Source: Cryobacterium adonitolivorans
GTDB lineage: Bacteria > Actinomycetota > Actinomycetes > Actinomycetales > Microbacteriaceae
Length of the DNA stretch: 64,000 nucleotides
NCBI RefSeq assembly: GCF_004402695.1
Contig: NZ_SOFL01000016.1
Location: 1 to 64,000, forward strand
Direction: 5' to 3'
Position 1 is the stretch's first letter, and each line of letters starts with the position of its first letter. The notes beneath the pieces are model-generated. The model saw only the letters and a program-made list of their open reading frames with translations. It was not told the DNA's origin and did no database searches. Of this stretch, positions 55,463 through 63,752 are shown piece by piece. The position numbers were made by a program, and so were the translations under genes.

Positions 55463-56302
55463 TTAGGGGCGCACCGACTTGCGCTCGTAGATGACCATCG
55501 ACCAGACGTAGCCGATGACCGTGATCACGACGCACCAGGCGACCGCGAGCACTGCGTTCCAGCCGAGCGGGGTGCCGAGCAGCAAGCCGCGGAAGGTCTC
55601 GACGATGGGGGTGAACGGCTGGTACTCCGCGAACCATTGCAGACCCGCTGGCATCGAGTCGGTCGGCACGAAGCCACTGCCGAGGAACGGCAGTAGGACC
55701 AGCAGGAGAGGCAAATTGCTCGCCGTCTCCACCGACTTGGCCTGCATCCCCATCCCCACGGCAATCCAGGTGATGGCACATGCGATGAGCGCGATCAGGC
55801 CGAAGGTAGCGAGCCATTCGATGGGGGTCGCGGTCGGCCGGAAACCGATCAGCACACCCACGCCGAGCACCAGCGCCACGGCGATGATCGCCTGGATGGT
55901 GTTGCCGAGCACGTGCCCGGCGAGTACCGCCGCGCGAGAGATCGCCATGGTTCGGAACCTCGCGGTGATTCCCTCGGTCATGTCCATCGAGACCGTCGTG
56001 GCGGTGCCACCGGCGGTGCCGGCGATGGTGATCGCCAGGATGCCCGGCATCACGTAGGCGAGGTACGCCTCGCGGCCGCCGGCCGGGTCCACGCCCGGCA
56101 GGCCGGCCCCGAGGGTGCCGCCGAAGACGAAGACGAACATCAGCAGGATCACCACAGGACCCACGATGGTGAACACCGACAGGCCGGGGTAACGGATCAT
56201 GTGCAGCAGGTTGCGACGCAGCATCGTGATCGCGTCGGTGACGACGTAGGACTGATGATGGGTGCCCTGCATGGGCGGGCGCTGGGCTGTGATGGTGGTC
56301 AT
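55463..56302 (-). CDS. ABC-2 type transporter permease (DrrB-like)
   Basis: This 279-residue membrane protein has six hydrophobic helices, including VFTIVGPVVILLMFVFVFGG, AYVMPGILAITIAGTAGGTA, GLIALIACAITWIAVGMGMQ and AVLAVAWCVVITVIGYVWSM. It carries the DrrB-type segment FTPIVETFRGLLLGTPLGWN. It overlaps the ATPase gene by four bases and forms the exporter's channel. Confidence 0.9.
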   Translation of the reverse strand: MTTITAQRPPMQGTHHQSYVVTDAITMLRRNLLHMIRYPGLSVFTIVGPVVILLMFVFVFGGTLGAGLPGVDPAGGREAYLAYVMPGILAITIAGTAGGTATTVSMDMTEGITARFRTMAISRAAVLAGHVLGNTIQAIIAVALVLGVGVLIGFRPTATPIEWLATFGLIALIACAITWIAVGMGMQAKSVETASNLPLLLVLLPFLGSGFVPTDSMPAGLQWFAEYQPFTPIVETFRGLLLGTPLGWNAVLAVAWCVVITVIGYVWSMVIYERKSVRP

Positions 56303-57306
56303 GACTCTGTTCCTTTCGTGTCGACCCCGCCGGATTGATCCTTCGTGCCGGTCAGCGCGAAGAACACGTCGTCGAGATCCGGGGTGTGGATGCTGACGTC
56401 GTCGACCTCGAGATGAGCCGCATCGAGGCGGTCCAGGACGCTGCGCAGCGCGCCGACACCGCCGGCGCTTGGCACGGTGAGCGTGAGCCCGGCGTTGTCT
56501 CGAGCAGAGCCGTCACGAGCAGAGCCGTCACGAGCAGAGCCGTCACGAGCTGAGCCGTCAAGCAGGCCGGCGGCGGCGTCGAGCGCCGCGGCATCCGCGA
56601 ACCGGAGCCGGATGTGACCGCCCGGAACGAGCCTCTTGAGTTCGTCTGGCGTGCCGTCGGCGACGATGCGGCCGCCGTCGAGCACCGCGATGTGGTCCGC
56701 GAGCTGGTCCGCCTCCTCGAGGTGCTGGGTCGTGAGCAGCACCGTGGTGCCCTCTAGCACCAGGCCGCGCACGATGTCCCACATCGTGTGCCGACTGCGC
56801 GGATCCAGGCCCGTGGTTGGCTCGTCGAGGAAGATCACGCTCGGTGTCGCGACGAGGGTCATCGCGAGGTCGAGGCGGCGGCGCATACCGCCGGAGTAGG
56901 TCGCGAGCGGCTTGCGCGCGGCCTCGACAAGGTCGAATTGCTCGAGCAGCTCGGCCACCCGGGTCTTCGAGCGCTTCGCGCCGAGGTGGCGCAGCCGAGC
57001 CATCAGCAGGAGGTTTTCCTCGCCGGTGAGCAGGCCGTCGACCGCGGAGAATTGGCCGGTGAGGCCGATTGCGGCGCGCACGCCGTCGGGGTCGCGCACG
57101 ACGTCGCATCCCGCGACAGTGAGGGTGCCGGCATCCGGGCGCACGAGCGTGGAGAGGATGTGCACGGTGGTGGTCTTGCCGGCGCCGTTCGGGCCGAGCA
57201 GCGCGGTCACGGTGCCCGCGTTCACGGTGAGGTCGACGTCGTCGAGCACGGTCTTGGTGCCGTAGGACTTGCGCAGTCCCTGCACGGCGATTGCGGTGGT
57301 GGTCAT
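56299..57306 (-). CDS. ABC transporter ATP-binding protein (DrrA-like)
   Basis: This 335-residue protein has Walker A LLGPNGAGKTTTVHIL, the signature LATYSGGMRRRLDLAMTLVA, Walker B VIFLDEPTTGLDPRSRHTMW and the H-loop LLTTQHLEEADQL. A C-terminal regulatory domain typical of DrrA follows (LTLTVPSAGGVGALRSVLDR). Between the two is an in-frame repeat encoding four DGSAR units. It drives export by the permease encoded next. It is the third gene of the RHH-DUF4097-ATPase-permease operon. Confidence 0.92.
   Translation of the reverse strand: MTTTAIAVQGLRKSYGTKTVLDDVDLTVNAGTVTALLGPNGAGKTTTVHILSTLVRPDAGTLTVAGCDVVRDPDGVRAAIGLTGQFSAVDGLLTGEENLLLMARLRHLGAKRSKTRVAELLEQFDLVEAARKPLATYSGGMRRRLDLAMTLVATPSVIFLDEPTTGLDPRSRHTMWDIVRGLVLEGTTVLLTTQHLEEADQLADHIAVLDGGRIVADGTPDELKRLVPGGHIRLRFADAAALDAAAGLLDGSARDGSARDGSARDGSARDNAGLTLTVPSAGGVGALRSVLDRLDAAHLEVDDVSIHTPDLDDVFFALTGTKDQSGGVDTKGTES
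56501..56560. repeat. 15-base in-frame tandem repeat inside the ABC ATPase gene
   Basis: Four units of CGAGCAGAGCCGTCA; the fourth has one change (CAG to CTG). On the coding strand each gives Asp-Gly-Ser-Ala-Arg, so unit gain or loss keeps the frame and only changes linker length. Confidence 0.9.
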
Positions 57307-57335
57307 GATGTTCTTCCCTTCACTCGGGTGCGCGC

Positions 57336-58181
57336 TCAGCGCGCGCGGTGGATGCTGATATCGCCGAACGCTGTGCGCGCACGCACCGCGACGGTCTGCT
57401 CGGACGGGCCGGGGACGCTGTCGCCGGCGAGTTCGTTGCGCAAGCGTCCGTTTTTGGAGGCCAGGTCGAGCCAGGCGGGAACGCCCTCGCGCACGCCGAT
57501 GTTGATCTGGCCGAAGCCGCTCTCTACCTGCACCGCCCCGCTGGAGATCTCCCCCAACTGGATGCTGCCGTAGGCGGTCTTCGCCGACACGGCGGCGAGC
57601 GCCCGGGTGATCTCGAGGTCACCGTAGGAGAGCTTCGCGTCGAGGTCGCCGCCGGATTCTCCAATGGTGATGTTGCCGTGCGACGCCTTGAGGATGGCGT
57701 TGCCGGTGACAGTGCCGATCCGGAGCTGACCGTGGTCGGCCGTGATCTCGATGTCTCCCTCTGCGGCACCGAGGGTGGCGTTGCCGTTGCCGGCGCGCAG
57801 CCACAGGTCGCCGGTGGTGTCGACCTCGGCCGCACCGTTCGAGCACTTGATCCGGGTGGCGCCGAGGCGTCCGGTTGCGCGCACATTGCCCGACGAAACC
57901 TCGGCTGTGAGCCGCGATCCCGTGGGCAGCTCGATGAGCATGTCCACCGACTCGCTGGGGCCGATGATGCTGAAGCGGGGCTTCGGAGCGGTGATCGTGA
58001 GCCGCTGGCCGTCGAAGTCCACCGTGGTCTCCTCGGCACCGCGGCGGTCGACCGCCTTGGTCGGGCTGGTGGGTGAGACCGTCACGACGGTGTCGGTTCG
58101 GTCGCTGGCGATGACCTCGATCGCACCGACCGGTAGGTGGATGGCGAGATCGATGGGGGTGGGGGTGTTGTAGGTGGGCAT
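57336..58181 (-). CDS. DUF4097-family beta-repeat protein
   Basis: This 281-residue protein begins MPTYNTPTPIDLAIHLPVGA. It is made of a regular run of short beta strands (SGNVRATGRLGATRIKCSNG, AEVDTTGDLWLRAGNGNATL, ADHGQLRIGTVTGNAILKAS, HGNITIGESGGDLDAKLSYG), as in the DUF4097 right-handed solenoid. No signal peptide. Proteins of this type often accompany small ABC exporters and a regulator, as here. Role unknown. It lies 29 bases upstream of the ATPase gene. Confidence 0.85.
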   Translation of the reverse strand: MPTYNTPTPIDLAIHLPVGAIEVIASDRTDTVVTVSPTSPTKAVDRRGAEETTVDFDGQRLTITAPKPRFSIIGPSESVDMLIELPTGSRLTAEVSSGNVRATGRLGATRIKCSNGAAEVDTTGDLWLRAGNGNATLGAAEGDIEITADHGQLRIGTVTGNAILKASHGNITIGESGGDLDAKLSYGDLEITRALAAVSAKTAYGSIQLGEISSGAVQVESGFGQINIGVREGVPAWLDLASKNGRLRNELAGDSVPGPSEQTVAVRARTAFGDISIHRAR

Positions 58182-58292
58182 GCTGATGCGTCCCTCTCTG
58201 TGGCTAGGCAATTCTGTGGGCTGGGCGAATTTGGGTACAACGGACCGACCCCGCGAGTGCGCGTGGCTGGAGTTTCTGGCGGGATGGGCGGG

Positions 58293-58781
58293 CTAGCGCG
58301 CCCAGCCCGCGAAATTGTCGCCGGTGCGCAGGGTGCGCTGCGCAGATCGACGTTGCTTGGGTTGCAGGGCGGCCGCCGTCGCGCGCACCAGCCAGGAGTT
58401 CACCGACAGGCCGTCAGCCGCCGCGGCTTCGTCCACCCGCGCCTTGAGGGCGTCCGGCAGGCGGAGCGTGGTGCGCGAGGTGCTCGCGTCGTCGAGGGCG
58501 ACGGATGTGTCGGCCCGCTCGTCGCTGTCCGGCTCGCTGTTCGGCGCGGTCACGACGAACTCGATCTCGCGGCCGCGCAGCCGCAGGTCGACCGATCCGG
58601 GTGCGAGGTCGCGGGTGATTTCGCCGACAGCGGCCGAGAGAACGTCGAGGAGCACGAGCCGCGCCGCGGCGTCGAGTCCGGCGGCGAGTCGCTCGGCCAC
58701 GGCACGAGTGTCCTCCGCGCCGTTCTCCGCGGCATCCACCAGCTGGCGCTGAAGGTCGTTGACGTACGGTCCAAGTTCCAT
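58293..58781 (-). CDS. HicB-like ribbon-helix-helix regulator
   Basis: This 162-residue protein has an N-terminal domain of about 100 residues with LQRQLVDAAENGAEDTRAVA and LRLRGREIEFVVTAP. A C-terminal Arc/HicB-type ribbon-helix-helix follows (about 105-140: RTTLRLPDALKARVDEAAAA, then GLSVNSWLVRATAAAL). No toxin partner is adjacent, so it probably serves as transcription factor of this operon. Palindromic TGGTGTCA half-sites lie just upstream. Confidence 0.82.
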   Translation of the reverse strand: MELGPYVNDLQRQLVDAAENGAEDTRAVAERLAAGLDAAARLVLLDVLSAAVGEITRDLAPGSVDLRLRGREIEFVVTAPNSEPDSDERADTSVALDDASTSRTTLRLPDALKARVDEAAAADGLSVNSWLVRATAAALQPKQRRSAQRTLRTGDNFAGWAR

Positions 58782-58791
58782 GTCACCATCC

Positions 58792-58832
58792 TGACACCAT
58801 GGGTGGTGTCATGTCAAGCATCGATGGTGTCA
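58792..58832. promoter_or_regulatory. Operator with three TGGTGTCA half-sites
   Basis: TGACACCA (58792-58799) and TGGTGTCA (58804-58811) form an exact inverted repeat. A third TGGTGTCA at 58825-58832 is 21 bases (two turns) from the second. The array starts 10 bases upstream of the RHH regulator's start codon and is the likely site where it controls its own operon. Confidence 0.8.
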
Positions 58833-58841
58833 GAGTTGACG

Positions 58842-59558
58842 TCAGGCCCGGGCGGCCTGCTCCACCGCGGCGACCGCCGCCGCAACGCCGCCGTTCCATG
58901 GAGTGCCGTGTCCGGGCAGCACCCAGGTGGCACCCGTGGGGAGGAGCGCGCGGAGCGAAGCGATCGCCAGCTCCGGCTCATCCGTGAACGGTGCGGGCTG
59001 AGGCCCCATCTGACCGGTGAGTACGTGGCGGGTCGTGAGGCCGTCACCCACGAAGACGGCGTCGGCCATCGGCACATGGATGGCAATGCTGCCCGCGGAA
59101 TGCCCGGGCAGACCGATGATGCGGGGTGAACCGGGCAGGTCGAGCGTCTCCCCGTCCTGCGCGTCCACGGTCTCGGTCAAGTAGGTGGTGCGCATGCCCC
59201 CCTTGCGCAGGGAGTAGGCCGCGAAGCCCAGGGTGGCGCCCACCTTCATCGTTTGGCGGGCATTCGCCGGCTTGTCGCCGCCCTGGGCCCGGGCCGCATC
59301 GGCCGGATGAACGTAGACCGGCACGCCGTGATCGCGTCGCAGTCGTTCGGCGAAGCCCAGGTGATCGCTGTCACCGTGCGTGAGAACGACGCCCTTCACC
59401 TCCTCGAGGGTGCAATCCATGCTGGTCAGCTCGGCGAGGAGCTCCCGCCACTGGCCGGCTAGGCCGGCATCGATCACGGTCACCCCGTCGGGAGTGTCGA
59501 CGAGGTAGACGGCCACGATGTCGTTGCCGACGCGGCTAAGGTGCGGTCCCAGTCTCAT
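58842..59558 (-). CDS. MBL-fold metallo-hydrolase
   Basis: This 238-residue protein opens MRLGPHLSRVGNDIVAVYLV. Metal motifs are VVLTHGDSDHLGFAERL (HxxxDH), IIGLPGHSAGSIAIHVP (third His), VFVGDGLTT (bridging Asp) and WVLPGHGTPW (last His). The layout fits the glyoxalase II-like/lactonase branch with two zinc ions. Substrate unknown. It ends 9 bases before the third RHH half-site and may be cotranscribed into, or separate from, the next operon. Confidence 0.9.
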   Translation of the reverse strand: MRLGPHLSRVGNDIVAVYLVDTPDGVTVIDAGLAGQWRELLAELTSMDCTLEEVKGVVLTHGDSDHLGFAERLRRDHGVPVYVHPADAARAQGGDKPANARQTMKVGATLGFAAYSLRKGGMRTTYLTETVDAQDGETLDLPGSPRIIGLPGHSAGSIAIHVPMADAVFVGDGLTTRHVLTGQMGPQPAPFTDEPELAIASLRALLPTGATWVLPGHGTPWNGGVAAAVAAVEQAARA

Positions 59559-59606
59559 GATGGCTCGACCATATCGCTCTTGTTGCCATCGTGCTCGTGT
59601 CCCGTC

Positions 59607-60107
59607 CTACGCCGAACGACGGATGGCGCGCGGCACCACAATCCAGAGCACCACGACCACGACGAGGATGAAGACCGCGAAAGCCACGCCCCAGGCCCTG
59701 CCGAGTACCAGGTCGAAGATGAGCAGCCCGATGCCGGCGACCGTGATGGCGACCCCCGCGAGAGTGGCCTGCACGAAATAGTCGGTGTACCGAATGATCC
59801 GGCCCTTCGCATGTTTGCGGAACAGCACTCGATGCAGGCTCACCGGCGCCAGGCCCACCAACGTCGTCAGGACCGAGGTGACCACTAGGACCAGATACAT
59901 GTTGCGCTGAAACGCATCGAGGTCTTCGAACCGGGACTGGAAGACCGCGGCCAGCAGGAATCCGGTGAGAATCTGGGTGCCCGTTTGGATGACCCTGAGC
60001 TCCTGGAGCAGCTCATTCCAGTTTCGATCCAGGCGCTCATCCTGCGTTTCCCCGCGACCATCGTGGGCTGCGCCGGGTACTTCCGGAACCGGAGAGGCCT
60101 GAGACAT
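59607..60107 (-). CDS. DUF6328-family membrane protein
   Basis: This 166-residue protein has an acidic, soluble N-terminus of about 40 residues. It then has the family signature RLDRNWNELLQELRVIQTGT with QILTGFLLAAVFQSRF, and four helices (about 55-75, 85-105, 125-145, 145-165). The start MSQASPVPEV at 60107 is chosen as the first Met near the homology. Role unknown. Confidence 0.82.
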   Translation of the reverse strand: MSQASPVPEVPGAAHDGRGETQDERLDRNWNELLQELRVIQTGTQILTGFLLAAVFQSRFEDLDAFQRNMYLVLVVTSVLTTLVGLAPVSLHRVLFRKHAKGRIIRYTDYFVQATLAGVAITVAGIGLLIFDLVLGRAWGVAFAVFILVVVVVLWIVVPRAIRRSA

Positions 60108-60302
60108 TGGATGAACCTTCCGTGAGGGGGGCGGCACCATCGGCCACTGCGGGTCGAGAGTACTGAGGGTACCGCCGGGCATTCGTTGTCGCAGCCGGTA
60201 GGACTGGTCGACCGACGCCAGACAGGACTAACGTTGAGTTAGGTTTGGATTCGTTACGATGACACGTGCCCTTTTTGATAGTGACTATGGACACGGCTGG
60301 CG

Positions 60303-60974
60303 GTGCTGATGAGTGAAGTCTCGGGGACACCCCGAATGACGGGCGGGCAGCTGGCCTCCCCGTTTCTGGAGCTATTGCCGATCACCGGTGCGGCCATTTC
60401 GGTGATGGATCAGGACCGCCGTGCCTCGCTGATCCACGCCACCGACCCCACGGCCGCCCGGTTGGAGGAAATGCAATTCGACCTGGGTGAAGGCCCATCG
60501 TTCGATGCGTTCAGGACCGCGCTGCTCGTTTCGGTTCCCGACCTCGCCCTGGCCGACCGGTGGCCGGCATTCCTGCGGAGCACGGCCGAGCTCACCGTGG
60601 GCGCCATCTTCACCTTTCCCCTCATGCTGGGTGCAGCCTGCACCGGCACGGTCACCTGTTACCGCACCACCGCCGGGGCCCTCGATGATCAGGCTGCCAA
60701 GCTCGGCGCATCCTTGTGCAGCGCCATCGCCGGGCCCGCCTTCCGCCGCGCGATCGTCCTGGCCGAGCACGAATCGCAAGACGGCGAGGCACCGATCGAA
60801 TCGCGGCGGGAGATTCACCAGGCGACCGGGATGGTTCTTGGTCAGCTGGATATCAGCGCAACGGATGCTTTCTCACGAATACGGGCCTACGCTTTTTCTA
60901 GCGGATACACCGTCCAAGATATTTCCCACGCCGTCGTCAGCCGGCGCCTCAATTTCGCAGAACTCCCGGAGTAG
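60303..60974 (+). CDS. GAF-ANTAR RNA-binding regulator
   Basis: This 223-residue protein has a GAF-like sensor at residues about 18-150 (LPITGAAISVMDQDRRASLI, LGEGPSFDAFRTALLVSVPD). An ANTAR domain follows at about 165-220 (IESRREIHQATGMVLGQLDI, ISATDAFSRIRAYAFSSGY). ANTAR proteins bind paired hairpins in mRNA and stop termination. Start GTG 60303 or ATG 60309. It sits 6 bases before a second protein of the same build. Confidence 0.88.
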   Translation: MLMSEVSGTPRMTGGQLASPFLELLPITGAAISVMDQDRRASLIHATDPTAARLEEMQFDLGEGPSFDAFRTALLVSVPDLALADRWPAFLRSTAELTVGAIFTFPLMLGAACTGTVTCYRTTAGALDDQAAKLGASLCSAIAGPAFRRAIVLAEHESQDGEAPIESRREIHQATGMVLGQLDISATDAFSRIRAYAFSSGYTVQDISHAVVSRRLNFAELPE

Positions 60975-60980
60975 GTAGAC

Positions 60981-61736
60981 ATGCACGTCATAAGCCACGC
61001 GGCTGACAACACCCGTGAAGAGAGAATCAACGATGCCTTTGTGCGCGTGGCCGGCTCCCTGGTCGCCGACTACGACGTTGTAGATCTGCTGTCGACCCTC
61101 GTATACACCTGCACCCAGCTTCTCGACGTACAGGCGGGCGGCATCCTCCTGGCCGATGGTTCAGGGATGCTCGAACTGGTGGCCTCGACCAGCGAAGAGG
61201 CCGAAATCGTCGAGGTCATGATCGTCGCCGCCGGCGCCGGCCCGTGCATCGACTCCTACAAGACCGGTTCGGTGGTGAGCGTTCCCGAAATCGACGCGGA
61301 CGCCCGCGACTGGCCGCGGTTTCGCCGCACAGCCCTCGACCAGGGGTTTCGGGCGGCCCACGCCACCCCGCTCCGGCTGCACGGCGAGGTCATCGGCGCG
61401 ATGAACCTGTTGAGCACGGAGGCCGGCGCCCTCAGCGAGCGCGATGCGCAGCTCGCCCAGGCCCTGGCGGATGTCGCGACAGTCGGCATCCTGCACGAGC
61501 GCAGTTTTCGCCAGCCCGAGCTCGTGGCCGCCCAGCTCCACCTCGCGTTGGACACCCGAATTCTCGTGGAGCAGGCCAAAGGCGTTCTCGCCCAGGTGCG
61601 CTCCTGCACCATGAGCGAGGCCTTCGACGCCCTCCGCGAGTACGCCCGCACGCACGAGGTCAGCCTGCGAGCGGCGGCCGAGGGCGTGGTGAACCGCAGC
61701 ATCTCCGCTGAGGCCCTGGTGGCCCAGCCCCACTAG
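60981..61736 (+). CDS. GAF-ANTAR RNA-binding regulator (second of a tandem pair)
   Basis: This 251-residue protein has a GAF domain at about 25-170 (VYTCTQLLDVQAGGILLADG, AGAGPCIDSYKTGSVVSVPE, GFRAAHATPLRLHGEVIGAM). An ANTAR domain follows at about 185-245 (HLALDTRILVEQAKGVLAQV, TMSEAFDALREYARTHEVSL). It is only loosely similar to its neighbour, so the pair is old. Its stop codon lies within a 17-base tandem repeat. Confidence 0.9.
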   Translation: MHVISHAADNTREERINDAFVRVAGSLVADYDVVDLLSTLVYTCTQLLDVQAGGILLADGSGMLELVASTSEEAEIVEVMIVAAGAGPCIDSYKTGSVVSVPEIDADARDWPRFRRTALDQGFRAAHATPLRLHGEVIGAMNLLSTEAGALSERDAQLAQALADVATVGILHERSFRQPELVAAQLHLALDTRILVEQAKGVLAQVRSCTMSEAFDALREYARTHEVSLRAAAEGVVNRSISAEALVAQPH

Positions 61737-61776
61737 CGGCCCAGCACTACTAGCGGCCCGGCCCCACTAGCGGCCA
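61721..61776. repeat. 17-base tandem repeat spanning a stop codon
   Basis: Two full units (61733-61749, 61750-61766) of CTAGCGGCCC(A/G)GC(A/C)C(T/C)A are flanked by partial units on both sides. The TAG of the ANTAR gene is the first of three in-register TAGs, so translation always stops at the first copy. Confidence 0.82.
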
Positions 61777-61819
61777 GCCGTCCCCTGCGCCGGCTCCCTA
61801 GGTGTGGCAAGATGCGGCC

Positions 61820-62764
61820 GTGACCACTCAACCCGAGCGCCGGATGCTCCTCGACACCGCCTCCCTGTATTTCCGCGCGTTCTACGGCGTGCCGGACTCG
61901 GTGCGCGCCCCCACCGGGGAGCCGGTGAACGCCGTGCGCGGGCTGCTCGACATGATCGCCCGGCTCGCCACCGAGTTCCAGCCCACCGAGATCGTGGCCT
62001 GCTGGGACGACGACTGGCGGCCGCAGTGGCGGGTCGACCTCATTCCCACCTACAAAACCCACCGGGTCACCGCGGAGCCTTCGGTGGATGCCGACCCCGC
62101 GATCGAGGTCGTGCCCGACCTGCTCACCCCGCAAGTGCCGATCATCCGCGAGGTTCTCACGGCGCTGGGCATCCCGATCATCGGCGCCGCCCACCACGAG
62201 GCCGACGACGTGATCGGCACCCTCGCCTCACACGCGTCGATCCCGGTGGACATCATCACCGGCGACAGGGACCTCTTCCAGCTCGTCGACGACTCCCGCG
62301 ACGTGCGGGTGATCTACACCGGCCGCGGCATGGCCCGGCTGGAGCTTCTGACCGACGCGACCCTGACGGCCAAGACCGGCGTCACCCCGGCGCAGTACGC
62401 CGACTTTGCCGCGATGCGCGGCGACGCTTCCGACGGCCTGCCCGGCGTGGCCGGGGTGGGCGAGAAGACCGCGGCCGCGCTGCTGGCCGAGTACGGCGAC
62501 CTCGATGGGATCGTGGCGGCGGCGGCCGACCCGGGTACCCCGCTGGGCGCGGCCGCGCGCACGAAGATCCTCGCCGCCGCGGACTACCTCACGGTGGCCC
62601 CGGCGGTGGTGAATGTCGTTCGCGACCTGAAGCTGCCGGACTTTGACGCCCGCATCCGCCCGACCACGCCCGAGCAGGCTGCCGAGCTGGAGCGCTTGTC
62701 GGACAGGTGGGGGCTCAGTTCGTCGATGCAACGCGCCCGGGAGGCCCTGGCTGCGTTGGTCTGA
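61820..62764 (+). CDS. 5'-3' exonuclease (PolA N-terminal type)
   Basis: This 314-residue FEN-like nuclease begins MLLDTASLYFRAFYGVPDS after a short leader. The metal ligands and DNA-binding parts are visible: EIVACWDDDWRPQWRVDLIP, AAHHEADDVIGTLASH, IITGDRDLFQLVD, and MRGDASDGLPGVAGVGEKTA with the helix-hairpin-helix. It lacks the polymerase domain, so it is a stand-alone flap/RNA-primer exonuclease in addition to PolA. A TGGCAAGAT-like -10 lies close to GTG 61820, so the transcript may be nearly leaderless. Confidence 0.93.
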   Translation: MTTQPERRMLLDTASLYFRAFYGVPDSVRAPTGEPVNAVRGLLDMIARLATEFQPTEIVACWDDDWRPQWRVDLIPTYKTHRVTAEPSVDADPAIEVVPDLLTPQVPIIREVLTALGIPIIGAAHHEADDVIGTLASHASIPVDIITGDRDLFQLVDDSRDVRVIYTGRGMARLELLTDATLTAKTGVTPAQYADFAAMRGDASDGLPGVAGVGEKTAAALLAEYGDLDGIVAAAADPGTPLGAAARTKILAAADYLTVAPAVVNVVRDLKLPDFDARIRPTTPEQAAELERLSDRWGLSSSMQRAREALAALV

Positions 62765-62771
62765 GCCCGGT

Positions 62772-63752
62772 CTAGGCCGGTCCGGCAATGCGCAGCACGA
62801 CACTGCCCCGCTTGTGGCCGGCGTCGACGAAACGGTGCGCGGCCACAATCTCGGAGAGGTCATAGCTGCGGTCGATGACCGGCCGCAGGCCGCCCTGCTC
62901 CGCGAGGCCCACGAGAAACCGAAGGTCTTCCGTCCGGCAGTCCACGCCGCTGGCGCTGACCAGCTTTCCGCTCGTGCGAGTGCGGGACTTCGCGCGCAGG
63001 AGACCGTTGAGATCGGTGATGACGGCCAACAGGGCTCCGCCGGGGGTGATCAGCTGCTGCACCCTGTCGAAGGACGCGTTGCCGACGCAGTCCATGATGA
63101 CGTCGTAGGTGTCGGGTTCGGTCGTGAAGTCCGAGCTTTCGTAGTCGATCACCCTGTCGGCGCCTAAGGCGGTGACCAGGCCGGCGTTCCGCGCCGCGCA
63201 GACCGCGGTCACGTGCGCACCGAGGTCCGTGGCCAGTTGCACCGCCGCGGTGCCGACCGCTCCTGATGCCCCGTTGACCAGCACCCGCGTGCCGGGATGG
63301 ATGTCGGTACGGTTCAGGAACGCCCGCGCCGTGATGCCGCCGAAGACGAGCGCGACGGACTCGGCGAAACCCAGGTTGGCCGGCTTGGCCGTGATCGGTC
63401 CGTCCCGCCCGATCCGGGCGAACTCGGCGTGACCGCCGAACTTCGCGCCGAGCATCGCGATGACCTCGTCGCCGGGGGTGAACCTGGTGATCTTCTCCCC
63501 CACGGCTTCGACAACCCCGGCGGCGTCCATGCCGAGCACTCGCCGGCGAGGCTGGAAGAACCCCAGCCCGACCCCGGCCAGGAGACCGAGCCCCTTCGGT
63601 ATGTCATGGGAGCGGGCCCGGTGGTCGGCGGCGCTCACCGTGCTCGCGAGCACCCGGATGAGCACCTCCTCCGGACCGGGTTTCGGGGTCGGGATCTCCT
63701 CGACCGAGACCACGTCGGCTGAGCCGAACCGCCGGTACACCGCGGCCCTCAT
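62772..63752 (-). CDS. NAD(P)-dependent alcohol dehydrogenase / quinone oxidoreductase family
   Basis: This 326-residue medium-chain reductase opens MRAAVYRRFGSADVVSVEEI. The GroES-like part has VLGMDAAGVVEAVGEKITRF and GDEVIAMLG, and the Rossmann part has VLVNGASGAVGTAAVQLATD and LGADRVIDYESSDFTTEPDT. The structural-zinc cysteines are absent, as in quinone oxidoreductases. It should reduce enones or quinones with NADPH. It overlaps the preceding membrane protein gene by four bases. Confidence 0.92.
   Translation of the reverse strand: MRAAVYRRFGSADVVSVEEIPTPKPGPEEVLIRVLASTVSAADHRARSHDIPKGLGLLAGVGLGFFQPRRRVLGMDAAGVVEAVGEKITRFTPGDEVIAMLGAKFGGHAEFARIGRDGPITAKPANLGFAESVALVFGGITARAFLNRTDIHPGTRVLVNGASGAVGTAAVQLATDLGAHVTAVCAARNAGLVTALGADRVIDYESSDFTTEPDTYDVIMDCVGNASFDRVQQLITPGGALLAVITDLNGLLRAKSRTRTSGKLVSASGVDCRTEDLRFLVGLAEQGGLRPVIDRSYDLSEIVAAHRFVDAGHKRGSVVLRIAGPA

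Noticed and set aside
58293-58781. HicB-like gene as half of a toxin-antitoxin pair
   Set aside because: No small HicA-like toxin frame lies on either side; operon context and operator array fit a transcription factor better.
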